A stretch of DNA of 64,000 bases from Yersinia rohdei ATCC 43380 (GCF_000173775.1 NZ_ACCD01000013.1:1-64000); one strand, 5' to 3'; shown: positions 50,258 through 59,652, counted from the stretch's first letter. Numbers and translations are program-made. The notes: generated from the letters alone by a model not told the origin.

Positions 50258-51058
50258 GTCTAACAGCTCAGTTTTATAATCCCCTGCCGGGAAACGGAAA
50301 GGCACCGGCCCATCGGCAATACCATCAAGGAACTGGCGCACTCGCCTATCGTCATTAGATTGTAACTGCTCAGGGGTGCCTTCAGCGATAACATGTTGAT
50401 CAGCAACAATATAAGCATAATCAGCAATACTTAACACCTCAGGTACATCATGGGAAACCACCACACAGGTGACCCCCAGAGCATGATTCAGTTCATCAAT
50501 CAGCTTTACCAAGACGCCCATAGTAATAGGATCCTGACCAACAAAAGGCTCATCGAACATAATTAATTCTGGATCCAGGGCTATTGCCCGCGCCAATGCC
50601 GCACGGCGCGCCATACCGCCGGAAAGCTCGGCAGGCATCAAGTTGGCGGCCCCCCGTAGCCCCACGGCTTCTAACTTCATCATTACCGTGCTGTGCAGTA
50701 GCTCCTCCGGTAAATGACTATGTTCACGTAATGGAAAAGCCACGTTCTCAAACACAGTTAAATCGGTAAATAGCGCACCAGATTGAAATAACATGCTCAT
50801 TTTCTTGCGCACATCATACAAACGCTGGCGTGAAAGCGTTGGAATATTATCGCCATCAAACCAGATTTCGCCGGCATCGGGTGCCAGTTGCCCACCAATC
50901 AGACGCAACAATGTGGTTTTACCAATCCCTGAAGGCCCCATAATCGCAGTCACTTTACCGCGCGGAACCGTCATATTGATATCGGCAAAAATCGGACGCT
51001 CACCACGGGTAAAACTCATCCCGCGGATCTCTATTAAATTCGGCGCCAGTTGGTTCAT
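50249..51058 (-). CDS. mlaF: Phospholipid ABC transporter ATPase MlaF
   Basis: This is a 269-residue ABC ATPase of the MlaFEDB complex. Walker A GPSGIGKTTLL, Q-loop FQSGALFTD, signature LSGGMARRAALARAIAL, Walker B LIMFDEPFVGQDP and H-loop VVSHD are all intact. Start at 51058 (MNQLAPNLIEIRG). The last residues are LLDPR where E. coli has LLPGS; the final Pro-Arg-stop is encoded by the left end of an ERIC, so the insertion changed the C-terminus, which in E. coli is near the MlaB contact region. Confidence 0.96.
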   Translation of the reverse strand: MNQLAPNLIEIRGMSFTRGERPIFADINMTVPRGKVTAIMGPSGIGKTTLLRLIGGQLAPDAGEIWFDGDNIPTLSRQRLYDVRKKMSMLFQSGALFTDLTVFENVAFPLREHSHLPEELLHSTVMMKLEAVGLRGAANLMPAELSGGMARRAALARAIALDPELIMFDEPFVGQDPITMGVLVKLIDELNHALGVTCVVVSHDVPEVLSIADYAYIVADQHVIAEGTPEQLQSNDDRRVRQFLDGIADGPVPFRFPAGDYKTELLDPR

Positions 51059-51299
51059 TATCATTCGTCCCTTAGGCCTTTGGGTACTCATACACCGCTA
51101 ATGTTACAGCAAAAGACGGCAACGAGCGCAATTGGGAAGTATTCTGGCAACTTATTGGCACTTTTTCGTAGCCAAAGTTGCCATAAGTTTTACTTTTCCG
51201 GCACGCACAGTCAAAATTAGGGAGCAGCCAAAAAAAGCGTAAAGCATTTTTAGTGGTTTTTGCCAACGGATCGGGATTATACCTAATAAAGGACTCTGC

Positions 51300-52274
51300 A
51301 TGTTTCTTGCAATAACACTATTAATCATTGGCTTGTTTTTACTCGTCTACGGCGCTGATAGATTAGTTTATGGCGCGGCGGTGTTATCTCGGTCTTTTGG
51401 TATCCCACCACTTATTATCGGGATGACCATCGTCGGTATTGGCACCTCGCTGCCGGAACTGATTGTCTCGGTCACTGCGGCGCTGAATAACCAAAACGAT
51501 ATGGCCGTCGGCAATGTGCTGGGCTCCAATATTACCAATCTATTATTGATTATTGGCGGTGCAGCGCTGATACGCCCGCTGACAGTGCGCTCTGAGATTT
51601 TACGCCGCGAGCTGCCCTTAATGTTAGTCGTGACCGTGCTCTGTGGTTTCCTGCTGATGGATAATCATCTCAGCCGTGGAGATGGGGTGATTTTGCTCTT
51701 CGCAGCAGCGGTCTTTATTGTCTTGATGCTCAAGATTGCCCGCCTGGCACACGCGGAAGGCAATGACATTCTGACTCGCGAACAGCTAGCTGAACTCCCA
51801 CAGGACAGCAGCAATACCGTCGCATTATTGTGGTTGGTGCTGGCATTTATTATTTTACCCCTGTCCGCCAAAATGATTATCGACAATGCCACCGTCATTG
51901 CCAGAGTCGCGGGCGTCAGTGAACTGGTTATCGGGCTGACGGTCATTGCCATTGGCACCAGTTTACCGGAACTGGCCACGTTTATCGCCGGCGCGCTGAA
52001 AGGCGAAAATGATATGGCGGTTGGTAATATCATCGGCTCCAATATTTTTAACATTGTTATTGTGTTAGGCGTTCCCGCACTGCTATCGCCTGGGGATATC
52101 AACCCCGAAGCATTCCAACGTGATTATTGGGTCATGCTCGGTGTCAGTGTGGTATTCACCGTTCTTTGCATGGGGCGAAAACATAGAATCGGTCATATCG
52201 CGGGCGCTCTGTTATTATGCGCGTTTATCGCTTATCTCGCGGTGCTGTTTTGGGTACCCTTAAGCGCTGCGTAA
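51300..52274 (+). CDS. yrbG: Calcium/sodium antiporter YrbG
   Basis: This is a 324-residue inner-membrane cation/calcium exchanger with about ten helices. The two inverted alpha repeats carry GIGTSLPELIVSVTAALNNQ with AVGNVLGSNITNLLLI, and AIGTSLPELATFIAGALKGE with AVGNIIGSNIFNIVIV, both with the G-N-x-x-G-S-N motif. It is divergent from mlaF (240-bp gap) and 27 bp upstream of kdsD, as in E. coli. Confidence 0.96.
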   Translation: MFLAITLLIIGLFLLVYGADRLVYGAAVLSRSFGIPPLIIGMTIVGIGTSLPELIVSVTAALNNQNDMAVGNVLGSNITNLLLIIGGAALIRPLTVRSEILRRELPLMLVVTVLCGFLLMDNHLSRGDGVILLFAAAVFIVLMLKIARLAHAEGNDILTREQLAELPQDSSNTVALLWLVLAFIILPLSAKMIIDNATVIARVAGVSELVIGLTVIAIGTSLPELATFIAGALKGENDMAVGNIIGSNIFNIVIVLGVPALLSPGDINPEAFQRDYWVMLGVSVVFTVLCMGRKHRIGHIAGALLLCAFIAYLAVLFWVPLSAA

Positions 52275-52301
52275 CTCATGTTGATTCAGCGGGAACCTAG
52301 T

Positions 52302-53378
52302 ATGTCTTCTTTTAATTTACAGTCAGGTGTGAATTCACAGTTAGATGTTAATTCGCAATCAAATGTTAATTCGCAATCAGATGTTAATTCGCAATCAAAT
52401 GTTAATTCACGACCAAAAGTAGATTTTCAGCAGGCGGGTAAACAGGTACTACAGATTGAGCGCGAAGGGCTGGCACAACTCAGTCAATATATAAATGACG
52501 ACTTTGCCGCTGCCTGTGAGGCCATATTTAGCTGCCGTGGTAAAATTGTCGTGATGGGCATGGGGAAATCAGGCCATATTGGGTGCAAAATTGCCGCCAC
52601 TTTTGCCAGCACTGGCACGCCATCATTTTTTGTCCACCCCGGCGAGGCCAGTCATGGCGATCTCGGCATGGTCACACCACAAGATATCGTGTTAGCCATC
52701 TCCAACTCGGGGGAGTCCAACGAAATTCTTGCGCTGATCCCCGTCCTGAAACGCCAAAAAATTCAGCTGATTTGTATGAGCAACAACCCGGAAAGTACCA
52801 TGGGTAAAGCGGCTGATATTCATCTGTGCATTAAAGTCCCGCAAGAAGCTTGCCCGCTAGGCTTGGCCCCAACCACCAGCACCACGGCCACATTAGTGAT
52901 GGGCGATGCCCTGGCCGTGGCTTTGCTACAGGCCAGAGGCTTTACACAGGAAGACTTTGCGCTCTCTCATCCCGGCGGCGCACTCGGGCGCAAGCTGCTA
53001 TTACGCATTAGCGATATCATGCACACTGGCGATGACATCCCACATGTGAGTCCCGATGCATCGTTACGAGACGCATTACTGGAAATTACTCGGAAAAATC
53101 TGGGTTTGACCGTAATTTGTGACGATTTAATGATGATTAAAGGTATCTTTACCGATGGCGATTTACGCCGGGTATTTGATATGGGCGTGGACTTGAATCA
53201 TGCAAAAATCACCGATGTGATGACCAGCGGCGGCATCCGGGTTCCCCCAACCATGTTGGCGGTTGATGCACTCAACTTAATGGAATCACGTCATATTACC
53301 GCCGTGTTGGTCGCTGATGGTGACAAGCTACTGGGTGTGGTGCATATGCACGACATGCTAAGAGCCGGCGTTGTTTAA
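52302..53378 (+). CDS. kdsD: D-arabinose 5-phosphate isomerase KdsD with extended repeat N-terminus
   Basis: This is a 358-residue isomerase that makes arabinose 5-phosphate for Kdo and LPS. A SIS domain (about residues 75-205, GKIVVMGMGKSGHIG, AISNSGESNE) is followed by two CBS domains (DIMHTGDDIPHV, DVMTSGGIRVPP). Start at 52302 (MSSFNLQSGV). Compared with E. coli (328 residues), the N-terminus is about 30 residues longer because of six-residue repeats (consensus NSQSNV/NSQSDV) inserted just before the conserved DFQQAGK. The insert is in frame and precedes the catalytic core, so activity should be kept. Confidence 0.96.
   Translation: MSSFNLQSGVNSQLDVNSQSNVNSQSDVNSQSNVNSRPKVDFQQAGKQVLQIEREGLAQLSQYINDDFAAACEAIFSCRGKIVVMGMGKSGHIGCKIAATFASTGTPSFFVHPGEASHGDLGMVTPQDIVLAISNSGESNEILALIPVLKRQKIQLICMSNNPESTMGKAADIHLCIKVPQEACPLGLAPTTSTTATLVMGDALAVALLQARGFTQEDFALSHPGGALGRKLLLRISDIMHTGDDIPHVSPDASLRDALLEITRKNLGLTVICDDLMMIKGIFTDGDLRRVFDMGVDLNHAKITDVMTSGGIRVPPTMLAVDALNLMESRHITAVLVADGDKLLGVVHMHDMLRAGVV
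52314..52421 (+). repeat. 18-bp tandem repeat coding for hexapeptides in KdsD
   Basis: Six 18-bp units lie in frame (52314, 52332, 52350, 52368, 52386, 52404). The three central ones (aattcgcaatcaaatgtt type) differ by one base; the outer ones are more diverged. They encode NLQSGV, NSQLDV, NSQSNV, NSQSDV, NSQSNV, NSRPKV. Confidence 0.95.
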
Positions 53379-53405
53379 TGGTCTGGTATATTTAAGTCAG
53401 GTTAA

Positions 53406-53550
53406 AAACTGCTAACACCGCCGCAACCTCAAGAAGAAGAGGATGACCCAAAGTCATTGGGGTTGCAGCCCAGCAGCAAACAAGTGAATCCCAGTGATTC
53501 GGATGAAAAAGAGCTGCTAACACCGCTGCAACCTCAAGTAAGAAGGGTAA
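53406..53550 (+). repeat. Composite ERIC (half plus shortened full copy) between kdsD and kdsC
   Basis: A 3' half (53407-53445, actgctaacaccgccgcaac..) is followed by a second copy (53446-53550) that starts tgacccaaagtcattggggt and ends with its own gctgctaacaccgctgcaac. The second copy lacks about 20 bases of the core palindrome. The two 3' ends are about 105 bp apart. Confidence 0.8.
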
Positions 53551-53553
53551 ATT

Positions 53554-54117
53554 ATGAATGGCACAGTATATCAAGACACATGCTATGGCCCTGTGGCTAA
53601 CGGCGTTATAGAACGAGCGGCCAAGATTCGCTTATTGATCTGTGATGTTGATGGTGTAATGTCCGATGGCCTGATTTACATGGGTAATCACGGCGAAGAA
53701 CTGAAAGCCTTCAATGTGCGGGATGGCTATGGTATCCGCTGCCTGATAACCTCAGGTATCGAAGTGGCTATTATTACCGGTCGCCGCGCAAAATTAGTGG
53801 AAGACCGTGCCACCACCTTAGGCATTACCCACCTTTATCAAGGGCAATCTGATAAGCTAGTCGCTTATAATGAGTTACTGACAGCATTAAAATGCCAGCC
53901 CGAACAAGTGGCTTACATTGGTGATGACTTGATTGATTGGCCAGTAATGGCCCAAGTTGGGCTATCAGTCGCCGTGGCGGATGCTCATCCATTGCTCATT
54001 CCCAAGGCGCATTATGTGACACAGATTAATGGCGGACGCGGTGCCGTACGCGAGATATGTGATTTGATATTATTGGCCCAAGATAAACTCGAAGGTGCCA
54101 AAGGATTGTCGATATGA
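53554..54117 (+). CDS. kdsC: KDO 8-phosphate phosphatase KdsC
   Basis: This is a 187-residue tetrameric HAD-superfamily phosphatase that removes phosphate from Kdo-8-P. The nucleophile motif is ICDVDGVMSDG (Asp31, Asp33), motif II is ITGRRA and motif III GDDLIDWPVM. It is a C0-type HAD without a large cap, as expected. lptC starts within its stop codon (ATGA), so they are coupled. Confidence 0.97.
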   Translation: MNGTVYQDTCYGPVANGVIERAAKIRLLICDVDGVMSDGLIYMGNHGEELKAFNVRDGYGIRCLITSGIEVAIITGRRAKLVEDRATTLGITHLYQGQSDKLVAYNELLTALKCQPEQVAYIGDDLIDWPVMAQVGLSVAVADAHPLLIPKAHYVTQINGGRGAVREICDLILLAQDKLEGAKGLSI

Positions 54118-54677
54118 GTAAAACAAGACTATGGATAACACTATCCTTAGCGCTAATTGCTTTAGCATTAATTGGCTGGAATATGTCAGGCTTTAATCAG
54201 CAAGACGCCCCCATCATCGCCGATGATAATGAACCCTCTTCACAGAGTCAGCATACTGTGACTGTGGTGTTTAATCCGATTGGGCAGCTAAATTATAAGT
54301 TAGTGGCAGAAGATGTTCAAAACTTCACAGCAAAAGAACTGACCTGGTTCACCAAACCGGTCATGACGATGTTTGATGAGAATGCGGTCGCCACTTGGAC
54401 TGTACGGGCGGATCGCGCCAAACTGACCAATGATAAAATGCTGTATTTGTATGGGCATGTTGAGGTTGATAGCTTGACCCCAGATGCCCAATTACAAAAA
54501 ATTAAAACCGATAACGCCCAGGTTAATTTGATCACTCAGGATGTATCCTCAGACGATGAAGTTACCCTCTTTGGTGTTGGATTTAGATCTAACGGCATGA
54601 AAATGCGTGGGAACTTGCGGGATAAAACCGCCGAGCTGATTGAAAAGGTTAAAACCTCTTATGAAATCCAAAAATAA
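54114..54677 (+). CDS. lptC: LPS export protein LptC
   Basis: This is a 187-residue bitopic protein that receives LPS from LptBFG and hands it to LptA. One N-terminal helix (about residues 7-24) is followed by a beta-jellyroll (YKLVAEDVQNFTAKELTWFT, YLYGHVEVDSLTPDAQLQKI). It overlaps kdsC by 4 bases and lptA by 17, so kdsC-lptC-lptA-lptB is one translational unit. Confidence 0.96.
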   Translation: MSKTRLWITLSLALIALALIGWNMSGFNQQDAPIIADDNEPSSQSQHTVTVVFNPIGQLNYKLVAEDVQNFTAKELTWFTKPVMTMFDENAVATWTVRADRAKLTNDKMLYLYGHVEVDSLTPDAQLQKIKTDNAQVNLITQDVSSDDEVTLFGVGFRSNGMKMRGNLRDKTAELIEKVKTSYEIQK

Positions 54678-55206
54678 AATTCGTCATTTTTTGCTAGCCA
54701 GCTCACTTTTAGCCGCAAGCTTGCCTGCATTGGCATTAACCGGCGACTCTGACCAACCGGTGCTGGTTGACTCGGTTAAACAAGCCTTAGACATGGCTGC
54801 GAATACCGTCACATTTACTGATAATGTGGTTATCAAGCAAGGCACGATTGAAATTAAAGCTGATAAAGTTGTGGTAACCCGTCCGGGTGGTGATCAAAAC
54901 AAAATGGTTATCGAGGGTTTTGGTAATCCGGTCACGTTTTATCAAATGCAAGACAGCGGCAAACCGGTCAAAGGCCACGGGCAGAAACTGCGTTACGAAG
55001 TCGCTAACGATTTAGTTATCTTGACCGGTGATGCTTATCTGGAGCAGCTTGATAGCAATATCAAAGGCGACCGCATTACTTATTTAGTGAAAAAACAGCA
55101 GATGGAAGCCTTCAGTAATAAAGGCAATCGCGTGACAACCGTGCTGTTACCGTCCCAATTACAAGACAAAGGGCCAGCAGCATCAGGCCAAAAGAAGAGT
55201 AAGTAA
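54661..55206 (+). CDS. lptA: LPS-bridge protein LptA
   Basis: This is a 181-residue periplasmic protein whose beta-jellyroll units stack into the bridge that carries LPS across the periplasm. A signal peptide ends near residue 25 (SLPALA-LTG). Typical text includes NTVTFTDNVVIKQGTIEIKA and KADKVVVTRPGG. Start at 54661 (MKSKNKIRHF); the longer frame at 54640 runs back into lptC. lptB follows after 6 bp. Confidence 0.96.
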   Translation: MKSKNKIRHFLLASSLLAASLPALALTGDSDQPVLVDSVKQALDMAANTVTFTDNVVIKQGTIEIKADKVVVTRPGGDQNKMVIEGFGNPVTFYQMQDSGKPVKGHGQKLRYEVANDLVILTGDAYLEQLDSNIKGDRITYLVKKQQMEAFSNKGNRVTTVLLPSQLQDKGPAASGQKKSK

Positions 55207-55212
55207 TCATTT

Positions 55213-55938
55213 ATGGCAACATTAATCGCAGAAAAACTGGCTAAGGCGTATAAAGGCCGTAAAGTGGTCGAAGACGTCAGCCTGACAGTGAAATCCGGTG
55301 AAATTGTCGGTCTTCTTGGGCCCAATGGCGCAGGTAAAACCACCACTTTTTATATGGTCGTCGGCATTGTCCAGCGTGACGCCGGGCGTATTGTGATTGA
55401 TGATGAAGATATCAGCCTCTTGCCGCTCCATGAACGCGCCCTGCGCGGGATTGGCTATTTACCGCAAGAAGCCTCCATTTTCCGCCGCCTGAGTGTCTTT
55501 AATAATCTGATGGCAGTGCTGGAAATCCGTAAAGATCTGACATCTGAACAGCGCCAGGAACGCGCTGATGAGTTAATGGAAGAGTTCCATATTACACATT
55601 TACGTGACAATCTAGGGCAATCGCTTTCCGGTGGTGAACGCCGCCGTGTTGAGATAGCCCGTGCACTGGCGGCAAATCCTAAGTTTATTTTGCTGGATGA
55701 GCCATTTGCCGGGGTTGACCCAATTTCTGTTATCGATATCAAAAAAATAATTGAGCATTTGCGCGACAGTGGTCTCGGCGTCTTGATTACCGACCATAAC
55801 GTGCGCGAAACGTTAGACGTTTGTGAGCGGGCTTATATTGTAAGCCAAGGGCATTTAATCGCTCACGGCACACCACAGGAAATTTTGGCTGACGAACAAG
55901 TTAAGCGTGTTTATCTGGGTGAAGAATTCCGTCTTTAA
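55213..55938 (+). CDS. lptB: LPS export ABC ATPase LptB
   Basis: This is a 241-residue ABC ATPase that drives LPS extraction with LptFG. Walker [10 protein letters not shown] (about residues 36-44), Q-loop [13 protein letters not shown], signature [15 protein letters not shown], Walker [14 protein letters not shown] and H-loop ITDHNVRET are intact. Length equals E. coli. rpoN starts 54 bp downstream. Confidence 0.98.
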   Translation: MATLIAEKLAKAYKGRKVVEDVSLTVKSGEIVGLLGPNGAGKTTTFYMVVGIVQRDAGRIVIDDEDISLLPLHERALRGIGYLPQEASIFRRLSVFNNLMAVLEIRKDLTSEQRQERADELMEEFHITHLRDNLGQSLSGGERRRVEIARALAANPKFILLDEPFAGVDPISVIDIKKIIEHLRDSGLGVLITDHNVRETLDVCERAYIVSQGHLIAHGTPQEILADEQVKRVYLGEEFRL

Positions 55939-55992
55939 TCTTCTCTCACTAAAAACACGTCGTCATCCATTAAGGAAAATTGATACCGTATT

Positions 55993-57426
55993 ATGAAGCA
56001 AGGTTTGCAACTCAAGTTCAGCCAACAACTGGCAATGACTCCCCAGCTACAGCAGGCTATTCGCCTATTGCAGCTTTCTACGCTTGAACTCCAGCAGGAG
56101 ATTCAACTTGCGCTGGAGAGTAACCCCCTGCTTGAGCAAACTGATCTTCATGAAGAAATAGAGACAAAAGAAACGCCAGACAGTGAATCGCTCGATACCC
56201 GCGAAGCACTGGAACAAAAAGATATGCCGGAAGAATTGCCACTGGATGCCACTTGGGATGAAATTTATACCGCAGGCACGCCATCAGGAATGAGCAATGA
56301 TTACAGTGATGATGAACTGCCGGTCTATCAAGGGGAAACCACCCAAACTCTGCAAGACTATCTCATGTGGCAAGTGGATTTGACCCCATTTTCAGAGACT
56401 GACGCGGCCATTGCGACCTCTATTGTCGATGCAGTCGATGAAACTGGCTATCTCACCGTCCCGCTAGAAGACATCCTCGAGAGCATGGGTAATGAGAACG
56501 TCGCACTCGACGAAGTAGAAGCCGTGCTCAAGCGGATACAGCACTTTGATCCTATTGGAGTTGCTGCTCGCAATTTGCGCGAATGTCTATTGGTGCAGTT
56601 GTCACAATATGCTAAAGATACCCCTTATCTTGCTGAAGCGCGCTTAGTCATTAGCGAATATCTGGATTTGCTAGGCAACCATGATTTCCGCACTATGATC
56701 CGCTTAAGTCGGCTAAAAGAAGATACACTTAAAGAAGCGATCGCCCTGATTCAATCGCTAGATCCCCGCCCTGGTCAATCGATCAATACCGGGGAGTCAG
56801 AATATGTCATTCCAGATGTTCTGGTACATAAAGACAAAGGGCGCTGGACGGTCGAGCTGAATGCCGATAGCATTCCACGCCTGAAAATTAACCAGCAGTA
56901 TGCAGCAATGGGTAACAATACCCGCAATGATAGCGACGGGCAGTTTATCCGCAGCAATCTGCAAGAAGCAAAATGGTTGATAAAAAGCCTTGAAAGCCGC
57001 AATGAAACGCTGTTGAAAGTGGCGCGTTGCATTGTTGAACAGCAAGTGGCATTTTTTGAAAATGGCCCAGAATTTATGAAGCCCATGGTACTGGCAGACA
57101 TTGCTCAGGCTGTGGATATGCATGAATCGACAATTTCCCGCGTGACTACGCAGAAATTCCTGCACAGTCCCCGGGGTATTTTCGAGCTGAAATATTTCTT
57201 CTCCAGCCACGTCAATACCGATAGCGGAGGTGAAGCTTCCTCTACCGCAATTCGTGCACTGGTGAAAAAATTGGTTGCGGCAGAAAACCCTGCCAAACCA
57301 CTGAGTGACAGTAAGCTGACCACACTATTATGTGAACAAGGCATTATGGTGGCACGGCGAACCGTCGCTAAGTACCGAGAGTCGTTATCCATCCCGCCGT
57401 CAAATCAGCGTAAACAGTTGATTTGA
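55993..57426 (+). CDS. rpoN: RNA polymerase sigma-54 factor
   Basis: This is a 477-residue sigma factor for nitrogen and other promoters that need enhancer-binding proteins. Region I is Gln/Leu-rich ([20 protein letters not shown]), region II is acidic (about residues 55-115), and region III has the core-binding part, the helix-turn-helix [20 protein letters not shown] and the RpoN box [10 protein letters not shown] (about 454-463). It heads the rpoN-hpf-ptsN-rapZ-ptsO run. Confidence 0.97.
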   Translation: MKQGLQLKFSQQLAMTPQLQQAIRLLQLSTLELQQEIQLALESNPLLEQTDLHEEIETKETPDSESLDTREALEQKDMPEELPLDATWDEIYTAGTPSGMSNDYSDDELPVYQGETTQTLQDYLMWQVDLTPFSETDAAIATSIVDAVDETGYLTVPLEDILESMGNENVALDEVEAVLKRIQHFDPIGVAARNLRECLLVQLSQYAKDTPYLAEARLVISEYLDLLGNHDFRTMIRLSRLKEDTLKEAIALIQSLDPRPGQSINTGESEYVIPDVLVHKDKGRWTVELNADSIPRLKINQQYAAMGNNTRNDSDGQFIRSNLQEAKWLIKSLESRNETLLKVARCIVEQQVAFFENGPEFMKPMVLADIAQAVDMHESTISRVTTQKFLHSPRGIFELKYFFSSHVNTDSGGEASSTAIRALVKKLVAAENPAKPLSDSKLTTLLCEQGIMVARRTVAKYRESLSIPPSNQRKQLI

Positions 57427-57449
57427 CCTGAACTGAGAAGGAAGAGACT

Positions 57450-57737
57450 ATGCAGCTCAATATTACCGGACATCATGTTGAAATAACCGAAGCGTTACGC
57501 GAGTTTGTTACCGCTAAATTTGCCAAACTTGAGCAATATTTTGATCGAATTAACCAAGTGTATGTGGTTTTAAGTGTCGAAAAAGTAAAACAAATTGCAG
57601 AAGCCACGGTACATGTGAATGGAGGCGAGTTGCACGCAAGTTCAGAGCAGGAAGATATGTACGCCGCAATTGATATTTTGGTTGATAAACTGGCACGCCA
57701 GTTGAACAAACATAAAGATAAATTGAAACAACATTAA
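57450..57737 (+). CDS. hpf: Ribosome hibernation promoting factor
   Basis: This is a 95-residue short HPF that binds the decoding centre of 30S subunits in stationary phase and promotes 100S dimers. MQLNITGHHVEITEALREFV and ELHASSEQEDMYAAIDILVD are near-identical to E. coli. It lies 23 bp after rpoN with an agaaggaaga site. Confidence 0.97.
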   Translation: MQLNITGHHVEITEALREFVTAKFAKLEQYFDRINQVYVVLSVEKVKQIAEATVHVNGGELHASSEQEDMYAAIDILVDKLARQLNKHKDKLKQH

Positions 57738-57781
57738 GAATCCTTGTATACCCAAAGGTTCAATACTCGCTACATAACCTG

Positions 57782-57814
57782 TACCCGCGGTGGAGTGAAA
57801 ACTCCCTGCGGGTA
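57782..57814. repeat. Hairpin between hpf and ptsN
   Basis: The palindrome tacccgcggtggagt-gaaa-actccctgcgggta can form a stem of about 14 pairs with a small bulge. It is not followed by a T-run, so it is more likely an RNA processing/stability hairpin within the rpoN operon than a terminator. Confidence 0.6.
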
Positions 57815-57848
57815 TCGGGTTTAAAACAGCGCTTAAGTGAAAGATGAG

Positions 57849-58331
57849 ATGATCAACGATCCAGCATTGCAATTAAGCTCGGTATTAAATATCGAGTGCA
57901 CCAAAAGTTCCGTACATTGCTCAAGTAAAAAACGGGCTTTGGAAATTATCAGCGAGTTAGCTGCCAAGCAGCTTAACCTATCCTCACAGATCGTTTTCGA
58001 TGCTGTTTTAACCCGCGAACGTATGGGCAGCACCGGTATTGGTAGTGGTATCGCGATACCTCATGGCAAGTTGGAAGAAGATACACTGCGCGCTGTCGGC
58101 GTGTTTCTCCGCCTGGAACAGCCTATTGCCTTCGATGCCATTGATAATCAACCGGTTGACCTTTTATTTGCCTTGTTGGTTCCAGCAGATCAATGTAAAA
58201 CTCACTTACACACTTTATCTTTAGTGGCCAAGCGATTAGCTGATAAAACAGTATGTCGTCGTCTACGTGCGGCACAAAGTGATGAAGAGCTTTATCAGAT
58301 AATGACTGAATTACCGCCTGAAACGGCGTAA
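57849..58331 (+). CDS. ptsN: Nitrogen-PTS enzyme IIA (PtsN)
   Basis: This is a 160-residue PTS EIIA-Ntr that regulates potassium uptake, phosphate sensing and other functions by its phosphorylation state. The phospho-accepting His72 is in GIAIPHGKLEEDTL. Start at 57849 (MINDPALQL); 57837 would add four residues. A composite ERIC starts right at its stop and separates it from rapZ. Confidence 0.97.
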   Translation: MINDPALQLSSVLNIECTKSSVHCSSKKRALEIISELAAKQLNLSSQIVFDAVLTRERMGSTGIGSGIAIPHGKLEEDTLRAVGVFLRLEQPIAFDAIDNQPVDLLFALLVPADQCKTHLHTLSLVAKRLADKTVCRRLRAAQSDEELYQIMTELPPETA

Positions 58332-58504
58332 TCGGGCGAAAGAACGTAGCTAACGCCCCTGCGGCTTCCAGTTACAAGGGCTACCCAAAGTCATTGGAGT
58401 TGCAGGTAGGCAGCAAGTGAATGAGTTCCAATGAGCTTACTCAAGTAAGTGATTTGGGCAAAAGAACGTAGCTAACACCCCTGCGGCTTCAAGGACGTAG
58501 GGTA
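58332..58504 (+). repeat. Composite ERIC (half plus full copy) between ptsN and rapZ
   Basis: A 3' half (58332-58381, gggcgaaagaacgtagctaa..) directly precedes a full copy (58382-58504) that starts tacccaaagtcattggagtt, has the core gagcttactcaagtaagtga and ends caaggacgtagggtaa. The two 3' parts are about 88% alike. The rapZ start lies 25 bp downstream. Confidence 0.85.
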
Positions 58505-58528
58505 AAATACAATAGGGGAGTCACTCAC

Positions 58529-59380
58529 ATGGTGCTGATGATTGTCAGCGGCCGTTCCGGTTCAGGGAAGTCTGTTGCTTTGCGCGCATTGGAAGATATG
58601 GGCTTTTATTGTGTTGATAACTTGCCTGTAGTTCTGTTGCCACAATTGGCGAGTACACTTGCTGATAGGAATATCTCTGCCGCGGTGAGTATTGACGTGC
58701 GCAATATGCCTGAATCTCCTGAGGTATTTGAACATGCCATGACTCAACTGCCGGACAGCTTTTCGCCGCAGTTGCTGTTTTTGGATGCTGATCGCAATAC
58801 CCTGATTCGACGCTATAGTGATACCCGTCGTCTGCACCCGCTGTCGACCAAGAATCTGTCATTAGAGAGTGCTATTGATGAAGAGAGCATCCTGCTGGAG
58901 CCTTTGCGCTCACGGGCTGATCTGATTATCGATACCTCGGAAATGTCAGTGCATGAATTAGCTGAAATGCTGCGTACCCGTCTGTTGGGTAAACGTGAGC
59001 GCGAGCTGACAATGGTGTTTGAATCCTTCGGCTTTAAGCACGGCATTCCCATTGATGCAGATTATGTCTTCGACGTACGTTTCTTACCAAACCCACACTG
59101 GGATCCGAAATTACGCCCAATGACAGGTTTGGATAAGCCGGTTATCTCCTTCTTGGATCGCCACACTGAAGTACATAACTTTATTTATCAAACACGTAGC
59201 TATCTAGAACTGTGGCTGCCAATGCTGGAAACCAATAACCGCAGTTATCTTACTGTTGCCATTGGTTGCACCGGTGGTAAGCATCGTTCCGTCTATGTTG
59301 CCGAACAATTGGCCGATTATTTCCGCGCGCGCGGCAAAAATGTCCAATCACGTCATCGCACTCTGGAAAAGCGTAAATAA
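58529..59380 (+). CDS. rapZ: RNase adaptor protein RapZ
   Basis: This is a 283-residue GlcN6P-sensing adaptor that directs RNase E to GlmZ sRNA and so controls glmS. Walker [16 protein letters not shown] lies at the N-terminus, [20 protein letters not shown] in the middle, and the C-terminal RNA-binding domain ends [12 protein letters not shown]. The C-terminus is one residue shorter than in E. coli. Its stop overlaps the ptsO start by one base. GlmZ and GlmY genes are not in the window. Confidence 0.97.
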   Translation: MVLMIVSGRSGSGKSVALRALEDMGFYCVDNLPVVLLPQLASTLADRNISAAVSIDVRNMPESPEVFEHAMTQLPDSFSPQLLFLDADRNTLIRRYSDTRRLHPLSTKNLSLESAIDEESILLEPLRSRADLIIDTSEMSVHELAEMLRTRLLGKRERELTMVFESFGFKHGIPIDADYVFDVRFLPNPHWDPKLRPMTGLDKPVISFLDRHTEVHNFIYQTRSYLELWLPMLETNNRSYLTVAIGCTGGKHRSVYVAEQLADYFRARGKNVQSRHRTLEKRK

Positions 59381-59652
59381 TGACTGTCAAACAGACCGTT
59401 GAGATCAAAAACAAGTTGGGGATGCACGCCAGACCCGCCATGAAATTGTTCGAGCTGGTTCAGAGTTTTGATGCTGAAGTCATGTTACGTAATGACAGTG
59501 GTACTGAAGCCGAAGCCAGCAGTGTTATTGCACTGCTGATGCTCGATTCTGCCAAAGGCCGTCAAATTGAGGTCGAAGCCACCGGGCCTGATGAGATAAA
59601 AGCCCTGGCGGCAGTAATTGAGTTATTTAATTCAGGGTTTGATGAGGACTGA
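59380..59652 (+). CDS. ptsO: Nitrogen-PTS phosphocarrier NPr
   Basis: This is a 90-residue HPr-like carrier that passes phosphate from EI-Ntr to PtsN. The active His16 is in [13 protein letters not shown], and the regulatory-type segment [15 protein letters not shown] follows. It overlaps rapZ (TAATG) and ends the operon; the next gene is the pyr leader. Confidence 0.97.
   Translation: MTVKQTVEIKNKLGMHARPAMKLFELVQSFDAEVMLRNDSGTEAEASSVIALLMLDSAKGRQIEVEATGPDEIKALAAVIELFNSGFDED

Noticed and set aside
52314-52421. Tandem repeats considered as a CRISPR-like array
   Set aside because: The units are directly adjacent without spacers and are in frame in kdsD.
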